Shown: positions 1 to 7,895 of the stretch, piece by piece
How the letters are laid out: every line of letters begins with the position of its first letter
How positions within the stretch are numbered: position 1 is the stretch's first letter
From: JAHJQZ01 sp963676075
GTDB lineage: Bacteria; Pseudomonadota; Alphaproteobacteria; Rhizobiales; Devosiaceae
Direction: 5' to 3'
Assembly: GCA_963676075.2 (NCBI GenBank)
Contig: CAXXNZ010000011.1
Coordinates: 496,001-560,000 of the forward strand
Length of the DNA stretch: 64,000 bases
Made by a program: the position numbers and the translations under genes
The notes under the pieces: generated by a model
What the model saw: the letters and a program-made list of their open reading frames with translations, nothing else
What the model was told of the DNA's origin: nothing
Databases searched by the model: none

Positions 1-2
1 CC

Positions 3-1313
3 GTCGACGCCGGACGGGGAACGGTGACCGTGACCGGAGTTGTCAGTTCGGCGCTGACGCTTGCGCTGGAACCCGAGCTGATCGCCGCGCCGCGAATCAT
101 TTTGGCCACCGGCTGCGCCGACCGGCTTGCCGTTTTTCCCGGCAACCGCCTGCCAGGCTTGATCGGGCTCGGCGAGGCCTTTCACATGGCCGGCACCTAC
201 GGCGTCTGGCCGACCACCCCCACCTTGTTCGCAGGCGGCACCAACGCCATGTACAGGCTGGCGCTTCTGGCCAAGGATTCGGGCGTCGACATCGTCCGGC
301 TCATCGACCATCGCCTGAAGGCGCAATCGCGCTTCATCGATTTCGCCAAGGCGATGGGTGTGCAACAGGAATTCGGCACCCGCCTGGCCGCGGCGGAAAC
401 CGGAAAGGCCGGGCAAATGAGCGTGCGCACCATGCTCGCCTGGTACGACAGCCGCAGCGAAGGCCGAGGGCTGTTCAACGCAGGATCGGTTGTGATGTCG
501 GACGGCTGGCGGCCACGCCTGACACTGTGGGCAAGGCTCGGCGGCAAACTCCACTGGCAGGAAACCGGTGCAGTGGCGACAAGCGATCGCCTGCGCGGCG
601 GCATCGCTCTGGCCGGAAGCGCCACCGGTCTGGTCACCACCGACGGTTGCCGCGCCTCCGGAGAACGCGCCGTGTCTCTCATTCACGGAGAGCATGCACC
701 TCCGGTCAAGGAGCACAGGGTCGACGATTCCTTCGAAAGCCCGGATGCACCGCCCATGCGTCCGCTTCCATCCGCCAGCGAACGGGCCTTCACCAGCTCA
801 TCGGATATCTTCGTCTCGATGCCGGTCGCACCGGATGCACGGCGACGCCGCCGCACTGCGGATGATGGCTTCGACGCCTCCGGCATTCTCGATCTTGAAT
901 CTCTCGACACGCTCACCCGCGCCGGCCTTGCACCCGCCGACCGCTTTGAAACACTGGTCACCGAGCGGCTTGTGAGCCCGATCCCGGTGCCGGGCAAGCG
1001 CCCACGCCCCGCGCGGGAGCTGCAAGAGGCGGACGATGACGGCGTGCCGGCCTACCTCGTCGGACGATTTGCGGAAGTCCTTGTGCCGATCAACCTGACT
1101 TCGGAAGACCAAAGAGCCTTCGAGCCGGGCATGCTCGTCTTTGCTGATTCAGTCCACCACCATAGTCGCGAAGCCATTGGTGTGATCATCGGCGAGCGTG
1201 AGAACGGCGGGCGGGCCGTGCTTGTTGCATCGGCATCGAACATGGCGCGCGTCATCGTGCGCGACGGCACGCGACCACTCGTGGCGGTGGTTTCGGAGAC
1301 GATGCCGGGCTAG
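3..1313 (+). CDS. SoxA-like FAD/NAD-binding oxidoreductase, C-terminal part (5' end outside window)
   Basis: The frame is open to the left edge of the window, so the start is missing; the first in-window start (GTG at 24) is unlikely to be the true one. The sequence resembles the alpha subunit of heterotetrameric sarcosine oxidase and related amine oxidoreductases: a stretch reading IILATGCADR near the beginning matches the end of a dinucleotide-binding fold, followed by 'FPGNRLPG' and 'GGWNP'-like 'SDGWRPRLTLW', all in the order found in SoxA. The last ~90 residues (after about residue 345) look like a barrel domain of the GcvT C-terminal type. The middle is poorly conserved and rich in Pro, Ser and Asp. 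Substrate unknown. Family assignment is from motif memory and order, not from an alignment. Confidence 0.55.
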   Translation, partial: VDAGRGTVTVTGVVSSALTLALEPELIAAPRIILATGCADRLAVFPGNRLPGLIGLGEAFHMAGTYGVWPTTPTLFAGGTNAMYRLALLAKDSGVDIVRLIDHRLKAQSRFIDFAKAMGVQQEFGTRLAAAETGKAGQMSVRTMLAWYDSRSEGRGLFNAGSVVMSDGWRPRLTLWARLGGKLHWQETGAVATSDRLRGGIALAGSATGLVTTDGCRASGERAVSLIHGEHAPPVKEHRVDDSFESPDAPPMRPLPSASERAFTSSSDIFVSMPVAPDARRRRRTADDGFDASGILDLESLDTLTRAGLAPADRFETLVTERLVSPIPVPGKRPRPARELQEADDDGVPAYLVGRFAEVLVPINLTSEDQRAFEPGMLVFADSVHHHSREAIGVIIGERENGGRAVLVASASNMARVIVRDGTRPLVAVVSETMPG

Positions 1314-1322
1314 GTGTGGAGC

Positions 1323-1429
1323 CTAGAGCGTGTCCAGGAAGAGTGGAAACGGTTTTCCGGTTCGGACACGCGACAAAACAAAGACATAGAGCAGGTCGAC
1401 CGAACCTACCTGAACCAGACCTGCTCTAG
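1323..1429. repeat. RIME-like intergenic repeat with two hairpins
   Basis: The element starts with CTAGAGC and ends with GCTCTAG. It contains two perfect inverted repeats: GCGTGTCC/GGACACGC around an AT/GC loop, and AGAGCAGGTC/GACCTGCTCT near the right end. This layout is that of the mosaic intergenic elements (RIME) known from rhizobia. The terminal CTAG supplies the TAG stop of the minus-strand gene that ends at 1426. A related copy lies at 4840-4968. Confidence 0.8.
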
Positions 1430-2670
1430 CCTGCGCGCTGGCTGAACTTGTCGCGGGCGCGCCGCAGCACATCGGCATATTCGGTGTTGAAGCGGATCTC
1501 CGCCATCTTGATGCCGGTATCGAGCCGCCGGGCAGCGCCCTCGCTCTGCGGATTGTCGCGAAATTCATCGAGAGCGCGTTTGACCACGACTTCTATCGAC
1601 TGGGCTGTCTCGTTCCAGATCTGTTCGAACAGGGCATTGAGAGCCAGGCTGTCGCGCGCCTCGCGCACGCCGGACACCAGATACATGCCGTTGAGCGCCG
1701 CCAGCAGAGCGTCCGCGTCGAATCGGTCCGAGCCGTCGCGTGGGCGACGCATGGCCTGTGCGATGTCGCCGGTAACCTCCCTCAGGCGCGGTTCGAGCCT
1801 CACGGAGGCCTGTTTGGTCAACTCGGCAACACTCTTCGTCCAGCGGGAGTTTTGCGCCAGTTCGAGATAGCTGCCCACCGCGCGAATAAGCCTGTGATAG
1901 CGATCGAGATGCTTGCAGGCACTGTCAATATCGCTCATGCCGGTGAGAGTCGGCACCATTTGTGCGAGCTGGTTCTGGGCGTGAGCGAGAATGGCATCGA
2001 CAAGCGGTCCCATGCCAACGCCGCGAATGGCCTCTTCATTGGCCTTGCCGGCAACCGCCGAAGCCGCTGTGATCAGCCGGTGCGGATGCGCGGTCTGGCC
2101 AACGATGACATGCATCAGCAGGCCTGCCAGCGTCTGGTCCTTGAGCGGCAGAGACTGCAACGCAGCCCCGAGCGCGGCATCCTCGGTCAGGCTGATGGCC
2201 TTTTTGCCGAAATTACCCGCCTTCGTGATCAGATGGCGCGATTTCAGCGCAACCAGAATGATATCGAGACGATCCCGCACCTCTTCGCCGCCAATCTGGA
2301 TCGTCATGCGTCGATCGGCATCGTAGTCGCCATTGGCCTCGGCGCGGACGCGCGCAACCCCGGCAAGCATGTCGTTGATGCAGATCTGGGTCGCGGCGTC
2401 GACCGTATTGCCCGCTTCGAGCAACCCGTCGAACTTCATTTCCATTCCGGGCAGAACGTCGCGCGAAACCCACGTCCAGAAGCGTTTGAGATGCTTGCGG
2501 GAAATCGAGGTGTCGAAGGTGAAATAGGTCGGCTCTTCGATGATGATCGGCTCGAAGGCCGCCAGGAAAGCGGTCATGCCCGCAGGCTGCACGTCATCGT
2601 CGCGGCGCAGACCACGCTTTTCGGGTTCAGGCTTCTTCGCAGCCGTGGTTGTGCCGGGCATTGTAACCAT
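1426..2670 (-). CDS. conserved hypothetical protein, mostly helical
   Basis: A soluble protein of 414 residues with no family I can name. I chose the ATG at 2670 because residues encoded upstream of it have a non-coding composition (many Arg, His, Cys, Trp), whereas from here on the composition is normal; a second ATG three codons later is equally possible. It has no signal peptide and no membrane segment. The C-terminal 150 residues are strongly amphipathic with repeated Leu, Glu and Arg, suggesting an alpha-helical scaffold. It stands alone on the minus strand, 284 bases downstream of the lipoprotein gene, and its TAG stop lies in the RIME-like repeat. Function unknown. Confidence 0.7.
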   Translation of the reverse strand: MVTMPGTTTAAKKPEPEKRGLRRDDDVQPAGMTAFLAAFEPIIIEEPTYFTFDTSISRKHLKRFWTWVSRDVLPGMEMKFDGLLEAGNTVDAATQICINDMLAGVARVRAEANGDYDADRRMTIQIGGEEVRDRLDIILVALKSRHLITKAGNFGKKAISLTEDAALGAALQSLPLKDQTLAGLLMHVIVGQTAHPHRLITAASAVAGKANEEAIRGVGMGPLVDAILAHAQNQLAQMVPTLTGMSDIDSACKHLDRYHRLIRAVGSYLELAQNSRWTKSVAELTKQASVRLEPRLREVTGDIAQAMRRPRDGSDRFDADALLAALNGMYLVSGVREARDSLALNALFEQIWNETAQSIEVVVKRALDEFRDNPQSEGAARRLDTGIKMAEIRFNTEYADVLRRARDKFSQRAG

Positions 2671-2954
2671 CAATTCAATCGCTAAAGGGTTTGGGCAACA
2701 GGCAAAGCTTGCTTTGGCCCAATCTAGCCAGCGATGGTAAAAAAAGGGCTTCCGCCCCGAGCCAAACCTCCCGAAGGATAGAATTTTATCTGCGCAAGCC
2801 CATGCAATGCAGCGTCTCGAGAACCAGTGTTGGTGCTCATCCTCGTGTCGACGCGCATGATCCCTGTGTATTCGCTTGCCGGCAAATCGGCGCAAATGCC
2901 GCGAAGAGCTGCCGTCAACGCTCACGCCTCATGAAGCGATCCGGACGCATCGAA

Positions 2955-3398
2955 TCAGCTGAGGTTGGTCACCTCCCAGGTCCCGCCTTCCAACCGGCAG
3001 GCCATTCCCGACTTGCTGAAATCACCCGCCTTGGTCGCCACGTCATGGGTAAAGGCGCGGCAATCGCGTTCATTGACCCTGACGTAAGGGCCGACACTGA
3101 TCTTGCCGGAATCTCCCTTGTCGCCCTGCCAGAGGCGCGGTGCACCGGGTCGACCGAACTGCAGGGCATAGAACTGCGCGCTCGCTGCCTCGTTCCGTTC
3201 CTGCTCCGACATCGCGGCCAGGGCCTTGGCATCGACGAACTGGCCAATATCGGTGGCCTTGAGCGCGCTCGACACCGTCTTGGATGGCTCGGGCGCCAGT
3301 GCCATCGGCGACACATTGCCGGATTCAAACCGCGTGCTCGAACACCCGGCAAGCAGCACCAGCGCCGCCGCAGTCAGTCCGAATCGAAGCATACTCAT
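2955..3398 (-). CDS. small outer-membrane-type lipoprotein
   Basis: A 147-residue precursor with a typical lipoprotein signal: positive N-terminus, hydrophobic core and lipobox LLAGC with Cys19 as the lipidation site. The mature part carries a short Ala/Pro/Ser-rich linker and then a compact domain of about 75 residues containing two cysteines (in 'ERDCRAF' and 'MACRLEG'), which could form a disulfide. The arrangement resembles the 17 kDa surface-antigen-like lipoproteins common in rhizobia. The ATG at 3398 is preferred over an upstream TTG because a GAGG ribosome-binding site lies seven bases before it. It is a single gene; function not known beyond an envelope location. Confidence 0.75.
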   Translation of the reverse strand: MSMLRFGLTAAALVLLAGCSSTRFESGNVSPMALAPEPSKTVSSALKATDIGQFVDAKALAAMSEQERNEAASAQFYALQFGRPGAPRLWQGDKGDSGKISVGPYVRVNERDCRAFTHDVATKAGDFSKSGMACRLEGGTWEVTNLS

Positions 3399-3489
3399 AG
3401 GCAAACCTCACAGTTGAGCCCAACATGCGCCGGAATTGCGCCCAAAATCGTTCACTTGCGCCGCGGCGACCGGAAACCGGCCGCTTGGG

Positions 3490-4839
3490 CTAAGGCTTTT
3501 GCGCCTTGGCTGCCGGCAGGGTAAGAATGGCCATGAGACCGCCGAGTTCGGCACGCCCCAGCACCAGCGTTCCTCCATAGACTTGGGAGAGCTCGAGCAC
3601 AATGTCGAGTCCCAGCCCCGAACCGGGTGTTTTTTCGTCAAGCCGGACGCCGCGTCGCAGCGCTGCCTTGCGCTCGGCTTCTCCGAGACCGGGACCATCG
3701 TCCTCAATGGCGATTTCGAGCATGGCGTCCTTGGCGCGAACCGTGGCCCGCACCTCCGTTCTGGCCCATTTGCAGGCGTTGTCGAGGAGATTGCCGACCA
3801 TTTCCTCGAGATCGGCTTCTTCACCTCGGAACCAGGGAGTCCCCGCTTCCGGCAAGGCCAGTGAAACGCGACGATCCCGATGGATCTTTTCCATCACCCG
3901 CACCAGCCGCGTCAGGACTGTAGCCGTGTCCGTCCGTCGTCCCACCACCGCGGTCCGCGCCGCCAGCCGGGCCCGGTCGAGGTAGGTCGCAACAATCTCG
4001 CTCATCTTCTGGCTTTCGCCGAGAACGATCTTGGCCAGGGCCGTGCGCTTGCCGGTCGCCTCGTTGCGCAACACGGCAAGCGGCGTTTTGAGCCCGTGGG
4101 CGAGATTGCCAACCTGGCTGCGGGCGCGCTCGATGATCTCGACATTCGAACGCAACAATTCATTGATCTCTTCAGCAAGCGGCGCAAGTTCTGCAGGATA
4201 GGCGCCGGTGACCTTTTCGGCATCGCCTTCGCGCACCTGCTCCAGCGCCTGGCGCAACTGCGCCACGGGCCGCAGCGCAAAGCGGGCGACAAGAGCACTC
4301 ATTGCCGCCAGCATGACGCCGACCGCGCCGAGAACGATGATGGCCTGGCCGCGGAAATCGTCGACCAGCTGATAGATCTCGTCGAGATTACCCGTCACTT
4401 CGAAATCGTATGGGGTGCCCTCAATGGCAATCCGGCGGATCGAGACACGAATAAGGACGCCATAAGCATCCTTGACGGTAGCCGTCTCATGTCCGCCAAG
4501 AACGGGCGCTTTGCCGATTTCGGGCAGAGATGAACCAACCAGCGAAGCGGAAAACGAAACCGGTTTGCCTGTCTTCGCGTCAACGATCTGCCAGTACCAG
4601 CCCGACCCTGGCCGCGAGAAACGCGGATCGCCGAGCGCGGCGCCCTGGGCGCCATCGGGTCCTCTGTCGAGCGCGACATTGACCAGAGACTCGATCTGGA
4701 AATCGAGGGTCTCGCCGAGCGATGTATCGAGCGCCCGCAAGTAGAGTTCGCCCAACAGATACGCCGTCGCCGCCAGCGCCACGACCAGCCACAGCGCCGA
4801 GAAAACGAAGACGTTGAGAGCGATCGAGCCGCGGCGCAT
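3490..4839 (-). CDS. feuQ: sensor histidine kinase, FeuQ/PhoQ type
   Basis: A 449-residue membrane kinase. TM1 spans about residues 8-30 and TM2 about 166-187, enclosing a periplasmic sensor of roughly 135 residues as in PhoQ. A HAMP linker follows; His248 in 'NLAHGLKTPLA' is the phosphorylation site; 'NLLDNACKW' (Asn350, Asn354) is the N box; 'DDGPGLG' and 'GSGLGL' complete the ATPase. It lies downstream of its response regulator and should phosphorylate it. In Rhizobium and Sinorhizobium, FeuPQ is known to control cyclic glucan export and osmotic adaptation. Here a RIME-like repeat fills the whole FeuP-FeuQ spacer and ends one base before this ATG, which may alter translation of feuQ. Ortholog naming rests on sequence resemblance and gene order. 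Confidence 0.82.
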   Translation of the reverse strand: MRRGSIALNVFVFSALWLVVALAATAYLLGELYLRALDTSLGETLDFQIESLVNVALDRGPDGAQGAALGDPRFSRPGSGWYWQIVDAKTGKPVSFSASLVGSSLPEIGKAPVLGGHETATVKDAYGVLIRVSIRRIAIEGTPYDFEVTGNLDEIYQLVDDFRGQAIIVLGAVGVMLAAMSALVARFALRPVAQLRQALEQVREGDAEKVTGAYPAELAPLAEEINELLRSNVEIIERARSQVGNLAHGLKTPLAVLRNEATGKRTALAKIVLGESQKMSEIVATYLDRARLAARTAVVGRRTDTATVLTRLVRVMEKIHRDRRVSLALPEAGTPWFRGEEADLEEMVGNLLDNACKWARTEVRATVRAKDAMLEIAIEDDGPGLGEAERKAALRRGVRLDEKTPGSGLGLDIVLELSQVYGGTLVLGRAELGGLMAILTLPAAKAQKP

Positions 4840-4968
4840 CTAGAGTGTTTTCAGGAACCGAAGGTCCGCGTCAGCGAACGGTGGATTCCACTTTTCCGGT
4901 TGGAAAACTCGACCACTCAGAGGCCTTGGGCAGATCAAGCGGTTCCACATAAACATGATCTGCTCTAG
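4840..4968. repeat. RIME-like repeat between feuP and feuQ
   Basis: This element begins CTAGAGTG and ends GATCTGCTCTAG, with the inner arms GCAGATC/GATCTGC and the internal 'CCACTTTTCCGGTTGGAAAA' core typical of the rhizobial mosaic element. Its terminal CTAG gives the TAG stop of feuP (4965-4967), and its other end abuts the feuQ start codon. It is the diverged sister of the copy at 1323-1429. Confidence 0.75.
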
Positions 4969-5624
4969 TCCGCTTTGATCTGGTAGCCGAGGCCACGCAC
5001 CGTTGCGATGCAGTCGTCGGGAAGCTTCTTGCGCAACCGTCCGACAAAGACCTCGATCGTGTTGGAATCCCTGTCGAAGTCCTGATCGTACATATGCTCG
5101 GTCAGTTCGGTGCGCGAGACGACCTCGCCCTTGTGCAGCATGAGATAGCTCAGCAGACGGAATTCATGCGCCGTCAGCTTCAGGGCCTTGCCATCGACGG
5201 TCACCTTGCCGGACTTGGCGTCGAGCCTGACGCCCCCTGCGGTGATTTCGTTGGAGGCATGTCCAGCGGCGCGGCGCACCAGCGCCCTCAAGCGGGCCAG
5301 CACCTCTTCCATATGGAACGGTTTGGCGACGTAATCGTCGGCACCGGCATCGATCCCCTGCACCTTGTCGGACCAGCGGTCGCGCGCCGTCAGCAGCAAC
5401 ACCGGCATGGTCCGCCCGTCGCGCCGCCAGGCTTCGAGAACGGACAGCCCGTCCATCTGCGGCAGACCGATATCGAGCACCACCGCATCATAAGGTTCGG
5501 TATCGCCGAGGAAATGTCCTTCCTCGCCGTCGAATGCCACATCGACGACATAGCCGGCTTCCTCAAGCGTTTCCTTGAGCTGGCGATTGAGATTGGTGTC
5601 GTCCTCGACGACCAGAATCCGCAT
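4965..5624 (-). CDS. feuP: OmpR/PhoP-type response regulator, FeuP
   Basis: A 219-residue transcription factor. The receiver domain (1-115) has the acidic pair in 'VVEDD', phosphoacceptor Asp51 in 'VVLDIGLP', the 'LLLTARD' strand and Lys101 in 'VAKPF'. The C-terminal winged helix (about 125-217) ends 'TVRGLGYQIKAD', the usual wing of OmpR/PhoB regulators. The start 'MRILVVEDD' is canonical and is preceded by a GGAGGC-like site. It lies between a small periplasmic protein gene (20 bases upstream) and feuQ (downstream across a repeat), reproducing the feuN-feuP-feuQ order described for Sinorhizobium meliloti. The naming follows from this order and from close resemblance to rhizobial FeuP. Confidence 0.85.
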   Translation of the reverse strand: MRILVVEDDTNLNRQLKETLEEAGYVVDVAFDGEEGHFLGDTEPYDAVVLDIGLPQMDGLSVLEAWRRDGRTMPVLLLTARDRWSDKVQGIDAGADDYVAKPFHMEEVLARLRALVRRAAGHASNEITAGGVRLDAKSGKVTVDGKALKLTAHEFRLLSYLMLHKGEVVSRTELTEHMYDQDFDRDSNTIEVFVGRLRKKLPDDCIATVRGLGYQIKAD

Positions 5625-5644
5625 CTTGGCCTCCTTGCCAAAGA

Positions 5645-5935
5645 CTAGGGCCGGCCTGTCTGGGCGTTCACGGAAACGATCCGCGCCTGGCCGCCTTCAT
5701 CAACCTTAATCCTGTAAACGAGTCGGCCGCCTTCGTCGCATACATCGAAAGACAGCGCCTTGCCGGGAAGCTGGGCGCGCTGCAGGATTTCCGGAAACGG
5801 CAGGATCTGGCCGGTATCCTTAGCGTTCTGGATTTGCTGCGGCGAAAGACACGCGCCTTGCGCATTTGCCGGCAAAACCGGAAACACCAGGCAGGTGGTT
5901 GCGAGAAGCAGGGAGAGGAAGGTTTTTCGGGTCAT
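5645..5935 (-). CDS. small periplasmic PepSY-like protein, candidate FeuN
   Basis: A 96-residue precursor with a clear signal peptide (Lys/Arg start, hydrophobic core, ANAQG cleavage region near residue 26). The mature ~70 residues have the short beta-rich layout of a single PepSY unit ('ALSFDVCDEGGRLVYRIKV') and two cysteines that could pair. I chose the internal ATG at 5935 because it opens the signal peptide; upstream codons look non-coding. Only 20 bases separate it from feuP. In S. meliloti a small periplasmic protein, FeuN, is encoded just before feuP and restrains FeuQ, and PepSY proteins often modulate sensor kinases. Identity with FeuN is an inference from position, size and location. 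Confidence 0.72.
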   Translation of the reverse strand: MTRKTFLSLLLATTCLVFPVLPANAQGACLSPQQIQNAKDTGQILPFPEILQRAQLPGKALSFDVCDEGGRLVYRIKVDEGGQARIVSVNAQTGRP

Positions 5936-6044
5936 GGCGGCGACATTAGCCGCCGCCTTCTGAATGGGACATGAATGATCCGGAAACTCCGGAGCATGCA
6001 AAGGCCGACGGGCCGATTGCGTCATGCAGACGCTTAGGCCACCG

Positions 6045-6230
6045 CTAGGACACCCCGTTGCCAGAGGTAATCCCCTTGCGCAGGAAGACCACCGCCAACC
6101 CCTCCATCAAAAGCTGCATGGCAGACTGGCCCTCAAAGCCTGGAAGCTCGACGCCAGCCAACTGGGCGATGGCGGTAACCAGCATCAGCACGCCGACAAT
6201 ATACGTCTTGTAGCCGGAAAAAACGTTCAT
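6045..6230 (-). CDS. possible separate holin-like product from an internal start
   Basis: The internal ATG at 6230, in the same frame as the lysozyme gene, has its own AAAGGA ribosome-binding site nine to ten bases upstream. It would give a 61-residue protein 'MNVFSGYKTYIVG...' with one or two membrane segments and a charged C-terminus, matching small holin-like proteins that usually have their own gene beside GH108 lysozymes. No stop codon separates it from the lysozyme, so independent translation is only a possibility. Confidence 0.4.
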   Translation of the reverse strand: MNVFSGYKTYIVGVLMLVTAIAQLAGVELPGFEGQSAMQLLMEGLAVVFLRKGITSGNGVS

Positions 6231-6809
6231 ATTCGTCTGTCCTTTGTGTGTGGAGGAACTGGCGTCGCGGGCGGGGCACATGCCCAGCGCCCGCGTTTCG
6301 GTATCGGCAACCCGCCGGGTCCAACCGGCACCGAACACGGAAAAGATCGACAGGGTCTTCAGAAAACTGAGGCGACGGATGGAGACGGCGCGGATCAGCT
6401 CTGCGACCCGATGGTCCGCCTCGGCTTTCCGAACCGCGCCGAGGGTGACAGGACCGACAATACCATCGCGCCCGACACCGAGCGCCGTCTGCAGATAGCC
6501 AACCGCCCGCGCCGGCCCCGAATTGACCCCGAAGTCGAAAACGACAAGGTCGAGGCCCGCCGGCAGTTCATCGCCGCAAATCACATCCCAATAGCGCGCC
6601 CGGTAGATTTCCCGTGTTTCCTCGAGGCCGAGTGCTTTCACCGCCTCTTTCGGCAGCGCCCACCACGGTGAAACGCCCCGCCAGTCCGCCAACACCCGTC
6701 GCGTGATGCCGCGATTGGTCGCCCCACCGGGATCGCTCGGATGATCGGCATACCCGCCTTCGTGGTCGAGCACGACGGCAAGGCAAGCGGCAAAATTGGA
6801 TTTGGCCAC
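6045..6809 (-). CDS. GH108-type lysozyme joined in frame to a holin-like segment (GTA/phage lysis)
   Basis: A 254-residue protein. Residues 1-90 form a glycoside hydrolase 108 domain with the hallmark 'DHEGGY' (Glu17 catalytic), and residues 95-175 form the usual C-terminal putative peptidoglycan-binding domain. This family normally ends near residue 180-190. Here the frame continues through 'SSSTHKGQTN' into a 61-residue unit starting Met194 with a membrane segment ('YIVGVLMLVTAIAQLAG') and a second hydrophobic stretch, as in small phage holins. It is the last gene of the GTA-like cluster and likely degrades host peptidoglycan for particle release. Whether one fused protein or two products are made is unclear; an AAAGGA site sits just before the internal ATG. 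Confidence 0.82.
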   Translation of the reverse strand: MAKSNFAACLAVVLDHEGGYADHPSDPGGATNRGITRRVLADWRGVSPWWALPKEAVKALGLEETREIYRARYWDVICGDELPAGLDLVVFDFGVNSGPARAVGYLQTALGVGRDGIVGPVTLGAVRKAEADHRVAELIRAVSIRRLSFLKTLSIFSVFGAGWTRRVADTETRALGMCPARDASSSTHKGQTNMNVFSGYKTYIVGVLMLVTAIAQLAGVELPGFEGQSAMQLLMEGLAVVFLRKGITSGNGVS

Positions 6810-6890
6810 GTCTGCACCTGAATGAATGGGTTGGATTGCGTCGCCGAGTGGCGTTGCACGCCAAATGGCGCGTCGAGTCAGCTTTCGGGT

Positions 6891-7853
6891 CTAGCCGTTA
6901 TTGGCGTGGCTCAGCTCGAGCCAGTCGCCGCCGCGTTTGACCAGCATCAGCGTATCCTCGAAATTGCCGAGCACGCGGTCGCCGCCGAGCTTGAGATTGC
7001 CGGTGCTATCCCTGACGGTCAGCGTGTTGCCGGCGGTCCCGGACAGGATCAGCAGCGCGCCATCCTCGCCACCGGAAATGGTGTCGATGTCATCGGCGTT
7101 GCCGCTTTCCGGCGCCGGAACGGCATAACTCGTGCTTACCGTGAGGACGCCGGACACCACGCCCGGAAACGACACCTCGGCGCCGAACAGCGCATTGAAG
7201 CCGACAAACCCGCTAGCCGCCGAAGCGGTCAGCGCCGAATGAAACGTGCTGCCGTCCGGACTGACCTTGATGGAAAAGTCCTCGCCGCCGGCAAGCCCGA
7301 ATTCGGCGCGTCCTGAGTAACCAGACTGGAAGACCAGCGAAGCGGTGTTGCCTATGGCTTCCTTGTTCAAAACGACCCGCAGATCCCCCGAACCGCCGTC
7401 GCCGCTCGCCAGCGCCGTCAGCAATGCGGCATTGGAGCGAACGGCCAGCCTGTTGGTCGTATCGGCACTGGTGTTGACGCCGAGCAGGTCGAGATTGTTG
7501 AGCGCATCGACAACGCCGGTGAACGCCACCCAACCTCCCGAAAGATGGACGTAGAGCCCACCCTCCTCCTTGTTCCAGGCGAGCCAGCCTTCGCCCGGCA
7601 TGACGAAACGCCAGCCGCTGTCGGTGAAAAGTGCCAATGCCCCGTCCGCGCCAAACCAGTCGCCGCTGGCACCGGCCCCAACGCCCCAGATCTCGCCGGC
7701 CTTGGGACTGGCGGGAGGCGTTGTCGCCCGCATCTGCTCGACGGCGATCTGAACCGCCGCATCGAGCCGCGCCAGCGCCTCGTTATGGGTGACATGCTTG
7801 AGCGCCTGCTGGCCGTCGATCAGCGGCAGGCCGAGCCGTGCGGTGTCGGTCAT
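6891..7853 (-). CDS. DUF2793 protein, GTA/phage tail fibre-like
   Basis: A 320-residue protein. The first ~100 residues match DUF2793 ('LPLIDGQQALKHVTHNEALARLDA', then 'PASPKAGEIWGVGAGASGDW', 'GWRFVMPGEGWLAW'), a domain found at the end of alphaproteobacterial GTA and prophage tail modules. The rest is a beta-rich, Gly/Ser/Asn-rich fibre-type sequence ending in a segment about emission of 'GNTLTVRDSTGNLKLGGDRVLGNFEDTLMLVKRGGDWLEL'-like strands common in tail spikes. It follows the host-specificity gene by 42 bases and precedes the lysozyme. It probably contributes to surface recognition; this is inferred from family context. Confidence 0.75.
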   Translation of the reverse strand: MTDTARLGLPLIDGQQALKHVTHNEALARLDAAVQIAVEQMRATTPPASPKAGEIWGVGAGASGDWFGADGALALFTDSGWRFVMPGEGWLAWNKEEGGLYVHLSGGWVAFTGVVDALNNLDLLGVNTSADTTNRLAVRSNAALLTALASGDGGSGDLRVVLNKEAIGNTASLVFQSGYSGRAEFGLAGGEDFSIKVSPDGSTFHSALTASAASGFVGFNALFGAEVSFPGVVSGVLTVSTSYAVPAPESGNADDIDTISGGEDGALLILSGTAGNTLTVRDSTGNLKLGGDRVLGNFEDTLMLVKRGGDWLELSHANNG

Positions 7854-7895
7854 TGAACAATCCTCTCGGAGCGTATTCGGAAATAGCGATCGGGC

